Source: JACCZX01 sp963786295
GTDB lineage: Bacteria > Pseudomonadota > Gammaproteobacteria > Burkholderiales > Burkholderiaceae_F
NCBI GenBank assembly: GCA_963786295.1
Contig: CAWAYV010000049.1
Coordinates: 62,001 to 126,000, forward strand
Length of the DNA: 64,000 bases
Direction: 5' to 3'
Notes under the pieces: generated by a model
What the model saw: only the letters and a program-made list of their open reading frames with translations
What the model was told of the DNA's origin: nothing
Database searches by the model: none
Part shown: positions 1 through 8,946 of the stretch, one piece after another
Numbering within the stretch: the stretch's first letter is position 1
Layout of the letters: each line of letters starts with the position of its first letter
Position numbers and translations under genes: made by a program

Positions 1-1
1 C

Positions 2-736
2 GATCGCGTTGCCTATCCGCAAGGCCCGATCGGCGCGTACGCCGAACTGCGCACGATGCCTACTGCAATGGTCGTCAAGCTGCCGAATGCAATCAGCTTC
101 GAGCAGGCCGCAGCGGTGATGCTGAAGGGGCTGACGGTCCAATATCTGTTTCGCCAGACGTATCGGCTGCAGGGCAACGAGACGATCTTGTTTCACGCCG
201 CTGCCGGCGGCGTCGGTTTGATCGCTTGTCAATGGGCGCGGGCGCTGGGCGTGCGGTTGATCGGCACCGTAAGCTCGCCGGAGAAAGCCGCGCTCGCGAA
301 GAAAGATGGCGCGTGGCAAACGATCGATTACTCGAAGGAAAACTTCGCGGAGCGCGTGCTGGCGTTGACCAACGGGGCCAAGGTGCCTGTCGTCTATGAC
401 GGCGTCGGAAAGACCACGTGGGAAGGCTCGCTCGACTGCTTGCAGCCACGCGGGTTGATGGTGAGCTTCGGCAACGCCTCGGGTGCGGTGACCGGCGTCA
501 ATATCGGCATCCTCGCCGCAAAGGGATCGCTGTTCGTTACCAGACCGACGCTCGGAACGCACGTCGTCCCGCGGGCGCGGCTCGAAGAGTCCTCCGCCGA
601 GTTGTTTGATTTGATGCAACGGGGCAAGATCAAAGTCGATATCGAACAGCGCTATCCGTTGGCGGACGCGGCGCGAGCGCACGAGAATCTTGCTGCGCGC
701 AAGACTGTCGGATCAACGGTGCTCGTGCCTGGCTAG
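2..736 (+). CDS. NADPH:quinone oxidoreductase, zinc-independent MDR family (5' end outside window)
   Basis: C-terminal part of a medium-chain dehydrogenase/reductase of the quinone oxidoreductase (Qor) type. The frame is open from base 2 (GDR-VAYP-like start of the visible part), so the gene begins upstream of the window. The visible 244 codons include the nucleotide-binding fold with AAAGGVGL (the family's glycine-rich turn), the KGLTVQYL segment before it, and a C-terminal GSTVLVPG. No structural-zinc cysteine cluster is visible, as expected for Qor. It would reduce quinones or enones with NADPH in the cytosol. Its last 24 bases overlap the end of the convergent rhodanese gene. Family confident; substrate unknown. 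Confidence 0.9.
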   Translation, partial: DRVAYPQGPIGAYAELRTMPTAMVVKLPNAISFEQAAAVMLKGLTVQYLFRQTYRLQGNETILFHAAAGGVGLIACQWARALGVRLIGTVSSPEKAALAKKDGAWQTIDYSKENFAERVLALTNGAKVPVVYDGVGKTTWEGSLDCLQPRGLMVSFGNASGAVTGVNIGILAAKGSLFVTRPTLGTHVVPRARLEESSAELFDLMQRGKIKVDIEQRYPLADAARAHENLAARKTVGSTVLVPG

Positions 737-1250
737 ACGCGGCGAGGACTCGAATTCAAGCTTCGACGTCTTGATGTCGAGCAGCGGCGCCAACTCGTAG
801 ATGTTGCGGTAGCCATAGCTGTAGAGCGCGATATAGGTCGAAAGGTTGAGCGAAGCTGCCGGAATCTTCGTCGGGAATGCGCTTCGCGCGCCGAGGAAGT
901 TGTTGTTGCAGTAGATCAGAATGCGCGTGGCTTTGTCCGGAATCGTTGCGTGCAAGCTGTCGACGGCGATGTCTGGAAAACTCAGGTGAATCGCTCCCTT
1001 GACGTGCAGCTCGTCGAATTTTTCACGGCTCCGCGCATCGAGAACGATCGTGCCAGGCTCGCGGCTCATACGAATGAAATCGCTCTTCGGAGATCCGCCG
1101 GCTCGCGCGCGCACTGGCTGCTTCGGATGACACACGCAGAAAGCCCTGCATGTCGATCGCCGGATTGTTGATTGCTGGCTCGGTCTGCGCACTGGCGGCG
1201 CCCGCCGCCAAGAACATGGCAATGATGAAAGCTTGCGTGAGGGATTTCAT
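713..1250 (-). pseudogene. Secreted rhodanese-like protein, frameshifted
   Basis: A signal peptide (MKSLTQAFIIAMFLAAGAASA, cleavage after ASA) is read from ATG 1250, which has GGAG about 6 bases upstream. The rhodanese domain is read in another frame from about 1082 down to the stop at 713. Removing one base near 1081-1086 joins ...RRISEE to DFIRMSREPGTIVLDARS, giving about 178 residues. The rhodanese part keeps LDARSREKFDELHVKGAIHL and the active-site loop YCNNNFLGAR with its cysteine. The intact protein would be a periplasmic sulfurtransferase-fold protein of unknown partner. The frameshift may be real or a base-calling error, since both halves look well conserved. The 3' end overlaps the quinone oxidoreductase gene by 24 bases on the opposite strand. 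Confidence 0.8.
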
Positions 1251-1350
1251 GGCTGCTCCGATCTGCTCAGGCTCGGAAGCCGTTCAACGCAGAGCGGTGA
1301 GCGCCGTTGACCGGCTACACGCTTGTCGCACCGATGGACGACGGCGGCGC

Positions 1351-2346
1351 TCAGGCCCGATGGTAGTTCGTTACCCGCTCGACTTCGTTGGTCGAACCAA
1401 GAAACACCGCAACGCGCTCGTGTAGTTTTTTGGGTTCGATTTCGAGGATGCGTTGATCGCCGTTGGTGGCTGCGCCGCCGGCTTGCTCAATCAAAAACGC
1501 CATCGGGTTGCCTTCGTACATCAAGCGCAGTCGGCCGACCTTGTAACCTTCGCGCGCATCGCGTGGATACATGAAGATGCCGCCGCGCGACATGATCCGA
1601 TGCACGTCGGCGACCATTGAGGCGACCCACCGCATGTTGAAATCCGTGCCGCGCGGGCCGGTCTTGCCGGCAAGCAATTCGTCGACATAGCGTTTGACCG
1701 GCGCTTCCCAATGCCGCACGTTGGACATGTTGATCGCGAACTCGCGCGTGTCGGGTGGGATTTGCACGTTCGATTGCGTCAGCAGGAACGAGCCGGTATC
1801 ACGATCGAGCGTGAACACCTGCACGCCGTGCCCGACAGTTAGTACCAGCAACGTTTGCGGGCCATAAACCGTATACCCGGCGCAGACCTGCCGGCTGCCT
1901 GGCTGCAGAAACGCGGCCTCACCGGGTTCTTCGCCGTTCGACGGGCCAGGCAGCACCGAAAAGATAGTGCCGATCGAAACGTTGACGTCGACATTGCTCG
2001 AGCCGTCGAGCGGGTCGAACAGCAGCAGATATTTGCCGCGCGGATAAGCGACCGGAATGCCCATCGGCGCATCCATTTCTTCGGACGCCATGCCGGCGAG
2101 GAAGCCGCCCCAGCAACTGGCTTCGAACAGAATTTCATTCGACAGTACGTCGAGCTTCTTTTGCGCTTCGCCCTGGATGTTGGTCGTGTTCGCGCTGCCC
2201 AGCACGTTGCCCAACGCGCCTTTGCCGACGGCGTGACTGATCGTCTTGCACGCGCGCGCGACCGTTTCGAGCAGCAGCCGCAGGTCCGAATCGATGCCGT
2301 GTTCGCGCTCGCAGCGAATCAGGTAATGCGTCAGCGACAGCTTCAT
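1351..2346 (-). CDS. fbp: Fructose-1,6-bisphosphatase class 1
   Basis: Hydrolyses fructose 1,6-bisphosphate to fructose 6-phosphate, the committed step of gluconeogenesis, in the cytosol. The 331-residue length is normal for class 1 enzymes. Metal-binding DPLDGSSN lies at residues 111-118, preceded by the acidic helix ASEEMD (residues 87-92). The substrate loop YVDELLAG and the C-terminal YEGNPMAFLIEQAGG motif are present. It lies 9 bases downstream of pepN on the same strand, a pairing common in betaproteobacteria, so the two are probably cotranscribed. Nothing is odd in the sequence. Confidence 0.97.
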   Translation of the reverse strand: MKLSLTHYLIRCEREHGIDSDLRLLLETVARACKTISHAVGKGALGNVLGSANTTNIQGEAQKKLDVLSNEILFEASCWGGFLAGMASEEMDAPMGIPVAYPRGKYLLLFDPLDGSSNVDVNVSIGTIFSVLPGPSNGEEPGEAAFLQPGSRQVCAGYTVYGPQTLLVLTVGHGVQVFTLDRDTGSFLLTQSNVQIPPDTREFAINMSNVRHWEAPVKRYVDELLAGKTGPRGTDFNMRWVASMVADVHRIMSRGGIFMYPRDAREGYKVGRLRLMYEGNPMAFLIEQAGGAATNGDQRILEIEPKKLHERVAVFLGSTNEVERVTNYHRA

Positions 2347-2355
2347 CAGCTGCTA

Positions 2356-5043
2356 TTAGTAAGCGAGCGACTTATTGACGATCTCGCACACGTCGCGCGA
2401 AAGCGCGCGTTGTCGCGCGACCTCCTCGAGTGCAGCGCGCATCGCGGTTTGTCGATCCGTAGTGAACTTGCGCCAGCGATCGAGCGTGCGTGCAATGCGC
2501 GCGGCGATCGTCGGATTGATCTTATCGAGCGCCAACACTTGATCGACCCAGAACGTGTAACCGCCGGCATCGCGCCGGTGAAACTCGGCTTCGTTTAGCG
2601 CGCAGAACGATCGAATCAGCGCGTTCACATTGTTCGGGTTGGAGAGCGAAAAACCGGGATGGCGCATCAGCAGGCGCACCCGCTCAACCACTGGCGGCTC
2701 GCCCGGGTGCGCGATCGCCGTCGCTTGCAGCTGAAACCATTTGTTCATCAGCAGCGGCTGCTCGCTCCACACGCGCGCCAGCTGGATCAGCGCCTCCGCC
2801 TTTAACGGCGACGCACTGTTGACGATCACCGACAGTGCGCCTTGTGCATCGGTCATGTTGGTCGATGCCACCAATTGTTCGCGCGCGAGGTCGAGCATGC
2901 CTTCTATTTCGCCCTCGGCCAGATACGCCAACGCCAGGTTGCGCAGCGCGCGCTTGCCTGCTGAGGTGGCGTCCGGCGAATACTCGCCGGTCACTTGCAT
3001 CGACGTGTAAGTCATGTGCCACTCAGCAGCGAGTCGCCTGCCGAGCTCGCGCATCGCATAGCGTCGCGCCTGGCGAATCGCTTCGGGATCGACGACGGCT
3101 CGCTGGTCGCCGATAAAGCTTTCAGCCGGCAACAGTAACGCTTGCGCTTTGAAGGCGGGCGATAGTGCCGAATCCAGCAGCGTCGCGCGCATCATTGTCA
3201 CAATAGAGTCGTCGAGTGTCAGCGGCCGGCCGGCTTCTACGGCGTCTGTCAGCGACATCAGCCTTGCAATCGCCAAACGCTGTCCGGCTTCCCACCGATT
3301 GAAGGCATCGGAATCGTGCGCCGACAAGAATGCAAGCTCGGCGTCGCTGTAACGATGCTCGACGATGACCGGCGCCGAAAAATTGCGCAGCAACGACGGC
3401 ACCGGCCGCTCGCCGACGTTGATAAATCGAAACGTCTGCCTCGCCTGCGTAAGTTCAAGGACCCTGGTGGCGGACGCGCTGGCGCTGGTGCTACTGAATT
3501 CGCCCTCCAACTGCAGCGGCATGTCGCGTCCATCACCGGCGACCAGGCCGACGGCAAACGGAATATGAAACGGCTCCTTGCTCGCTTGCCCAGGTGTAGG
3601 AGGAGTCGACTGTGAGAGCGTCAATTCGAACGCATAGGTGTGCGCGTCGTAGCGCGAGTCAACCATCACGCGCGGGGTGCCGGCTTGCGAATACCAGCGC
3701 TTGAATTGCGTCAGGTCTCGGCCGTTGGCATCGGCAATCGCAGCGACGAAGTCGTCGCACGTTACCGCCTGACCATCGTGCCGCTTGAAATACAGGTCCA
3801 TGCCGCGCCGGAAACCCTCGACGCCGACCAGGGTCTGCAGCATGCGCACAACTTCAGCGCCTTTTTCATAGACGGTCGCCGTATAAAAATTGCTGATCTC
3901 CTGGTAGCTATCCGGGCGTACCGGGTGCGCCATCGGGCCGCTGTCTTCCGGGAACTGCGTCGCGCGCAACGAACGAACGTCTTCGATGCGTTTGACCGCA
4001 CGGCTGTTCGCGTCGCCCAGCATATCGGCCGAAAACTCCTGATCGCGAAAGACCGTCAGTCCTTCTTTCAAACTCAATTGAAACCAGTCGCGGCATGTCA
4101 CGCGGTTGCCGGTCCAGTTGTGAAAATACTCATGGCCGACGATCGATTCGATGCTCACATAGTCGTCGTCGGTCGCGACCATCGGGCTGGCCAACACGTA
4201 CTTCGCGTTGAAGATATTGAGTCCCTTGTTCTCCATCGCGCCCATGTTGAAATCGTTCGACGCGACGATCATGAAGCGGTCGAGGTCGAGCTCGAGCCCG
4301 TAACGGTGCTCATCCCATTCGATCGCTCGCTTCAGGCTCTCCATTGCGTGCTGTGTCTTGTCTTCGTTGCCATGCTCGACGTAGATCTGCAACGCAGCGT
4401 CACCTCCGCTCGCGCGCGTGAACCGCGCTTCGTGCAGGGCGACGTTGCCGGCGACCAACGCGAACAGATAGCTGGGTTTGGCAAACGGATCGTCCCAAAT
4501 CGCGTAGTGCCGTCCTTCCGACAGATCGCCTTGCTCGATCAGATTGCCGTTGGCGAGCAGCACCGGGTAACGCGACTTGTCGGCACGAATCGTCACGCGA
4601 TAGGTCGTCATCACGTCGGGCCGGTCGGGAAAGAATGTGATGCGACGGAATCCTTCTGCTTCGCATTGGCTGAAAAAACTGCCGTTCGAAACGAACAGTC
4701 CCATCAGCTCGGTGTTTTGGGAAGGCTTGATACGTACGATCGTCTTCAGCTGGAATCGATTCGACGGTGTACGAAGCCGCAGCGTCAGACCATCGTCACG
4801 CACCTGATAGGCGCTTACCGGCAACGCGTGTCCGTCAATCGCAATCAGCGCGAGATCGAGATCTTCGCCGTCAAGCCGCAATGGGGCTGCGCCACCGACC
4901 ACCGGATTGCGCCGTACATCGAGCGTCGCAGTGACGTACGTTAGCGCTGGGTCGAGATCGAATTCGAGCGCTGCATGATCGAGCAAAAAATCCGGCGGCC
5001 GATAATCGGCGCGGCGAACGGTAACAGCTTGATCGTTTCGCAT
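2356..5043 (-). CDS. pepN: Aminopeptidase N (M1 family)
   Basis: Zinc metallopeptidase removing N-terminal residues from peptides in the cytosol. The 895-residue length matches the proteobacterial PepN branch. The GAMEN exopeptidase motif is at about residues 268-272, the zinc motif HEYFHNWTGNR starts at 304, and the third zinc ligand is the glutamate of LSLKEG (about 327). The start MRNDQAV is followed directly by the usual N-terminal beta domain (YRPPDFLLDHAALEFDL). It is the upstream gene of the pepN-fbp pair. The gene is intact over 2.7 kb, unlike several frameshifted genes in the window. Confidence 0.97.
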   Translation of the reverse strand: MRNDQAVTVRRADYRPPDFLLDHAALEFDLDPALTYVTATLDVRRNPVVGGAAPLRLDGEDLDLALIAIDGHALPVSAYQVRDDGLTLRLRTPSNRFQLKTIVRIKPSQNTELMGLFVSNGSFFSQCEAEGFRRITFFPDRPDVMTTYRVTIRADKSRYPVLLANGNLIEQGDLSEGRHYAIWDDPFAKPSYLFALVAGNVALHEARFTRASGGDAALQIYVEHGNEDKTQHAMESLKRAIEWDEHRYGLELDLDRFMIVASNDFNMGAMENKGLNIFNAKYVLASPMVATDDDYVSIESIVGHEYFHNWTGNRVTCRDWFQLSLKEGLTVFRDQEFSADMLGDANSRAVKRIEDVRSLRATQFPEDSGPMAHPVRPDSYQEISNFYTATVYEKGAEVVRMLQTLVGVEGFRRGMDLYFKRHDGQAVTCDDFVAAIADANGRDLTQFKRWYSQAGTPRVMVDSRYDAHTYAFELTLSQSTPPTPGQASKEPFHIPFAVGLVAGDGRDMPLQLEGEFSSTSASASATRVLELTQARQTFRFINVGERPVPSLLRNFSAPVIVEHRYSDAELAFLSAHDSDAFNRWEAGQRLAIARLMSLTDAVEAGRPLTLDDSIVTMMRATLLDSALSPAFKAQALLLPAESFIGDQRAVVDPEAIRQARRYAMRELGRRLAAEWHMTYTSMQVTGEYSPDATSAGKRALRNLALAYLAEGEIEGMLDLAREQLVASTNMTDAQGALSVIVNSASPLKAEALIQLARVWSEQPLLMNKWFQLQATAIAHPGEPPVVERVRLLMRHPGFSLSNPNNVNALIRSFCALNEAEFHRRDAGGYTFWVDQVLALDKINPTIAARIARTLDRWRKFTTDRQTAMRAALEEVARQRALSRDVCEIVNKSLAY

Positions 5044-5084
5044 CGAGTGGCGATTGTAGCTAGGGCTTGTTCACCAAGCCTCAG

Positions 5085-5984
5085 CTACGCGTCCTTCTCG
5101 GCGGCCAGATAGATGCCGGTAAGAATCAACGCACCTCCGACCAGGTGATAAACGCCGATCGGATCGGCCAGCAAGGCCCACGAAAGGCAAGCTGCAAACA
5201 CCGGCGTCAGGTTGACGAAGTACATCGGCAGAACAGCCCCCGCACGCTGTACACCGCGATCCCAGCAGAAGTAAGCGGCCAGCGACGGCAACAACACCAC
5301 GTAGACGAGCGCCGCAAAATTGGTCGGAGTCGGTGCTGGCGTTTGTTGCGTGATGACCCACTCGAGCAGATAAAACGGAAAGATCATCAACGCACCCAAC
5401 CCGATCTGTATGGCGAGAAAAGCCGTGAGCGGCAAAGGCGGGCGCCTAGTGTTGAGCAACCACGTATAAATGCTCCAGGCCAGCGTTGCGGCCAGCATGA
5501 TCAAGTCTCCCACTGCGAAGTGCAGTCGCAGCAAGTTGCTAGGTTCGCCGCGTGCGATCACCCACAGCACTCCCGCCAACGAAATCGCTGCCCCAATCCA
5601 CCTTCGTCGTGCAACGCTCGAAGAGAAAAATGCCGCGCCGACCATCAACGTGATAACCGGCCCCGATGCGCCGATCAATGTCGTATTCACGGCGGTCGAG
5701 GTCTGCAGCGCCAGGTACTGCAGCGAGTTGTAGCAACCGACGCCGAGCAGGCTGGTCCATGCCAGCAGGGGAAAATGTGTTCGGATCACCGAGCGGTGCT
5801 GCCATACGGCGCGCGCTGCGAACGGGGTTATCAATACGAACGCCAACGCCCATCGCCAGAACGACAGTGCCAACGGCGGAAAATCTCCCACCAGCGCGCG
5901 TGCAAGGACGGCGTTTCCGGCCCAGAAAAGTGGCGGCGCGATCAGCAGCGCGGCAGTTGTGGGCGTCAAGCGTGCGGTAGGCAC
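5085..5984 (-). CDS. EamA/DMT family transporter
   Basis: Inner-membrane protein of the drug/metabolite transporter superfamily with two EamA repeats, about ten hydrophobic helices and short loops. The first repeat starts at LFWAGNAVLARAL, and the second includes LPSLAAYFCWDRGVQRAG and ends ILTGIYLAAE. The open frame extends to 6092, but the added 36 residues overlap the upstream gene and are not membrane-like. GTG at 5984 (about 299 residues) is the more likely start, 10 bases after the stop of the GlcG-like gene. No strong ribosome site is seen. Likely an exporter of amino acids or metabolites; substrate unknown. Confidence 0.88.
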   Translation of the reverse strand: MPTARLTPTTAALLIAPPLFWAGNAVLARALVGDFPPLALSFWRWALAFVLITPFAARAVWQHRSVIRTHFPLLAWTSLLGVGCYNSLQYLALQTSTAVNTTLIGASGPVITLMVGAAFFSSSVARRRWIGAAISLAGVLWVIARGEPSNLLRLHFAVGDLIMLAATLAWSIYTWLLNTRRPPLPLTAFLAIQIGLGALMIFPFYLLEWVITQQTPAPTPTNFAALVYVVLLPSLAAYFCWDRGVQRAGAVLPMYFVNLTPVFAACLSWALLADPIGVYHLVGGALILTGIYLAAEKDA

Positions 5985-5994
5985 GTGCGCAGAT

Positions 5995-6486
5995 TCACAG
6001 CTCAATGTCGTCGCGAATCGCCGCGATGCCGGCTCTTGCGCACGCTTCGTCCGCGTCACCGCCCGGAGCACCCGAAACTCCGATTGCACCAACAGTCGTG
6101 CCAGCTGCCTGAATCAGTACACCACCGCCAACGGCAACGACGTTCGGAATCTCTCGTATACCTGCGCTCGGCATTCCAGAGCGCGTCAGTTTCTCAAGCT
6201 CGAGCGTGTCGGTGCGGAAGCTGATCGCTGTGTAGCCTTTGTTAATGGCAGTGCTCACTGTGTGCGGGCCGGCGAAGCGATCACGCAGCATCGTCTGCGC
6301 AACGCCCGCTCGATCGACGACCGCGACTGCGACTTGATAGCCGCGCTTGCGGCAATCCTCGAGCGCCACCAACGTGGCTTTGAGCGCCGTTTCCGGTGTC
6401 AGCGACCGCACGTTGTACGTTGCCCCTTGCGCGCACGCGGCCGCGGTAGCGAACGTCAGCATCAGCGAGCAATAGAAGCGCTTCAT
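5995..6486 (-). CDS. GlcG/HbpS family heme-binding-like protein, secreted
   Basis: Start ATG 6486 is preceded by GGGAGAC at good spacing and gives a signal peptide (MKRFYCSLMLTFATAAACAQG). The longer open frame to 6561 is not needed. The mature domain has the family's TPETALKATLVALEDCRKRGYQVAVAVVDRAG start, the central INKGYTAISFRTDTLELEKL stretch and the end IGAIGVSGAPGGDADEACARAGI. The family includes GlcG of the glycolate locus and heme-sensing HbpS of actinobacteria, and its function in proteobacteria is poorly defined. The start is divergent from the M20 peptidase, with 73 bases between start codons, so both promoters must lie there. Confidence 0.87.
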   Translation of the reverse strand: MKRFYCSLMLTFATAAACAQGATYNVRSLTPETALKATLVALEDCRKRGYQVAVAVVDRAGVAQTMLRDRFAGPHTVSTAINKGYTAISFRTDTLELEKLTRSGMPSAGIREIPNVVAVGGGVLIQAAGTTVGAIGVSGAPGGDADEACARAGIAAIRDDIEL

Positions 6487-6559
6487 GGTGTCTCCCGGGT
6501 GATGGAATCGTGAGGCTAGCAGCCGATACACTTCAGCTTTGCGCTGTGCGGGGACTGCC

Positions 6560-7999
6560 ATGAACCTTGCGGATCTAAACCAGTTTGTTGGAAAAAAATG
6601 GGACGACGATCTGGTGCCGCGTTTGGTCGATTACGTGCGCGTACCCGCCAAGTCGCCCGCATTCGACGGCAGCTGGGATGCGCACGGGTATTTGCACGCG
6701 GTTGTGAAGGCAGCGGAAGGCTGGTGCCGCAGTCAGTCGATCAAAGGGCTCACGATCGAAATTGTCGCGATTGAAGGCAAGACTCCGTGCCTGTTGTTCG
6801 ACGTGCCGGCCACGCACGGGCTGGGAAACGATCGCACCGTTCTGTTCTACGGCCACTTGGACAAGCAGCCCGAGATGGTGGGTTGGCGCGAAGACCTTGG
6901 ACCGTGGAAGCCGGTCTATGAGGACGGCAAGCTGTATGGCCGTGGCAGCGCCGACGATGGTTATGCGATCTATGCAGCGCTGACGACGATCGCCGCGCTC
7001 GATGCACAAGGTGTCGCGCGGCCGCGCTGCGTCGGCATTATCGAGACGTGCGAAGAGAGCGGCAGTCCCGATCTGCCGGAGTATCTGACGCTACTCGCGC
7101 CGCGCTTCGGCGACGTGCAACTGGTGGTCGGGCTCGACTCCGGTTGCCGCAATTACGATCAACTGTGGGTGACTACGTCGCTGCGTGGTTTGGTCGGCGG
7201 CACACTGACCGTTGAGATTCTGTCGGAAGGTGTGCACTCGGGCCATGCGAGCGGCATCGTTCCTTCATCGTTTCGCATCGCGCGGCAGTTGCTTAACCGG
7301 CTCGATGATTCCGCTACCGGCAAGGTATTGCTGCCCGAGTTGCATGCCGATATTCCACCGGAGCGGGTCCAGCAGGCGCACACCGCCGGTGAAATCCTCG
7401 GTGACGAAGTATGGAAAGAGTTTCCGTGGGTCAGCTGCAGCCATGGCTCAGGTGGACACCTGCATGCGATGCCGGTTTCGACCGATCCTGTCGAGGGAAT
7501 TCTGAACCGCACCTGGCGCCCAGCTTTGGCGGTCACCGGCGCCGCCGGTTTTCCGAGCATCGATTCAGCCGGCAATGTGCTGCGTCCGAAGACAACGTTC
7601 AAGTTGAGCATGCGCATCCCACCGACGGTCGATGGCAAGATGGCAACGTCGGCGATGCGCAAAGCACTGACCGAGAACCCGCCCTATAACGCGAAGGTCT
7701 CGTTCGACGCCGACTGCGGCGCAACCGGATGGAATGCGCCGGAGACCGCGAGTTGGTTAAAGAGCGCGTTGGCCCAGGCGTCCGTGCAGTCGTATGGCCG
7801 CGAAGTGGCGTGGATCGGCGAAGGCGGCACGATCCCGTTCATGAACATGCTCGGTGAGCGATTTCCGCGGGCGCAGTTCTTCATCACCGGCGTGCTCGGC
7901 CCGCATTCGAATGCGCACGGGCCGAACGAGTTCTTGCATGTGCCTTACGCAAAGAAATTGACGGCGGCAGTAGCGAGCGTCGTGGCAGCAGTGCGCTAA
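6560..7999 (+). CDS. M20 family metallopeptidase (dipeptidase-like)
   Basis: About 479 residues from ATG 6560 (the frame opens at 6539, but GGGGAC sits just before 6560). Di-zinc peptidase fold: YGHLDKQPEM carries the first zinc ligand, GRGSADDGYAIYAAL the bridging aspartate, and IIETCEESGSPDLPEYL the catalytic glutamate pair. The dimerisation domain follows (RGLVGGTLTVEILSEGVHSGHASG), and the C-terminal ligand is in PHSNAHGPNEFLHV. It most resembles CNDP/DapE-like peptidases that cleave dipeptides or aminoacylated compounds. The natural substrate cannot be told from sequence. Its last 4 bases overlap the end of gluQ on the other strand. Confidence 0.92.
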   Translation: MNLADLNQFVGKKWDDDLVPRLVDYVRVPAKSPAFDGSWDAHGYLHAVVKAAEGWCRSQSIKGLTIEIVAIEGKTPCLLFDVPATHGLGNDRTVLFYGHLDKQPEMVGWREDLGPWKPVYEDGKLYGRGSADDGYAIYAALTTIAALDAQGVARPRCVGIIETCEESGSPDLPEYLTLLAPRFGDVQLVVGLDSGCRNYDQLWVTTSLRGLVGGTLTVEILSEGVHSGHASGIVPSSFRIARQLLNRLDDSATGKVLLPELHADIPPERVQQAHTAGEILGDEVWKEFPWVSCSHGSGGHLHAMPVSTDPVEGILNRTWRPALAVTGAAGFPSIDSAGNVLRPKTTFKLSMRIPPTVDGKMATSAMRKALTENPPYNAKVSFDADCGATGWNAPETASWLKSALAQASVQSYGREVAWIGEGGTIPFMNMLGERFPRAQFFITGVLGPHSNAHGPNEFLHVPYAKKLTAAVASVVAAVR

Positions 8000-8880
8000 G
8001 CCTGTTGTTGATTACTGCTGTGCTGAGTGCGCCATTGTTCAACCGCGCGTTCAAGAAATTCGTTGATCGACGCCGCCTCGAGCGTTCCTAGTCCGAGATG
8101 CTGCGCGGCGCGTTGCAGTTCCTGCAATGGCCGCCTGCTATCGATCGCAATGGCTCCGGTTTGTTTTGACAGCTTCTCGCCCGCTGCATTCAGCACCAGC
8201 GGCACGTGCAGGTAACGCGGCGTCGGCAATCCGAGCGCACGTTGCAAGTAAATTTGGCGCGGTGTGTTGTCGAGCAGATCGGCGCCGCGGACGATGTCGG
8301 TTATTCCTTGCTCGGCAGTCGTCGACGACGACCGCGAGCTGGTAGGCCCATAAGCCGTCGGCTCGCCTGACGACAAAGTCGCCGACGTCGCGCTTGACAG
8401 TTGCTGCGTGTACTCGCCGGCTGCGCGATCGACGAAGTAGAAGTGTTCGTCGGGCACCCGAGTCCGATACGCGCGAATTGGTTTGCCCGGCGCTGCGCCC
8501 GCGGCGCACGTTCCCGGATACACGCCTGCCCGGAGGCCGGACTGCGCTTCGATGACCTCATCGACGTCCTTGCGCGAGCACACACAGCCGTAGATCAATC
8601 CTGCCGCCTGTAGGCGAGCGAACGCAGCTTGGTAATGCGCGCCGCGTGCACTTTGAAAGACCACTGGCTCATCGGATTCGAGCCCGCATCGCGCCAGCGT
8701 TTGCAGAATATGCTGAGCCGCGCCCGGCACGGTACGCGGCGGATCGAGATCCTCGATGCGAACGAGCCAGGTTCCATTGGCCGCACGCGCGTCGAGCCAG
8801 CTTGCGAGCGCAGTCGCGAGCGATCCGGCGTGCAACGGCCCGGTCGGTGAAGGCGCAAAACGGCCACGATATGGCGTCAC
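7996..8880 (-). CDS. gluQ: Glutamyl-Q tRNA(Asp) synthetase, with a frame-shifted internal stretch
   Basis: Truncated GluRS paralogue that attaches glutamate to queuosine in tRNA-Asp. The class I signature RFAPSPTGPLHAGSL is at residues 7-21, the zinc-site cysteines are in YGCVCSRKD and PGTC, and the KMSKS-equivalent KLSKQ is near residue 236. The open frame is continuous, but residues roughly 161-188 read as Ser/Thr-rich nonsense. In the neighbouring frame the same bases encode the conserved VKRDVGDFVVRRADG and AYQLAVVVDD segments. Two compensating indels, near 8397-8403 and near 8317, explain this. As written, the binding segment around AYQLAVVVDD is lost. Identity is secure; activity as written is doubtful. 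Confidence 0.92.
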   Translation of the reverse strand: MTPYRGRFAPSPTGPLHAGSLATALASWLDARAANGTWLVRIEDLDPPRTVPGAAQHILQTLARCGLESDEPVVFQSARGAHYQAAFARLQAAGLIYGCVCSRKDVDEVIEAQSGLRAGVYPGTCAAGAAPGKPIRAYRTRVPDEHFYFVDRAAGEYTQQLSSATSATLSSGEPTAYGPTSSRSSSTTAEQGITDIVRGADLLDNTPRQIYLQRALGLPTPRYLHVPLVLNAAGEKLSKQTGAIAIDSRRPLQELQRAAQHLGLGTLEAASINEFLERAVEQWRTQHSSNQQQA

Positions 8881-8946
8881 GCGAAATGCAGGCCTTTGAT
8901 TGTGCGATTTGGTTGATCCGGATTCCGGCTGATCTGCCCCGCTTTT

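Noticed and set aside
3640..4944. 434-codon plus-strand ORF opposite pepN
   Set aside because: Antisense shadow of a conserved gene; Arg/His/Val-rich with no family resemblance, as expected in GC-rich DNA.
5067..6224. 385-codon plus-strand ORF opposite the EamA transporter
   Set aside because: Gln/Arg-rich composition typical of antisense to a membrane protein gene.
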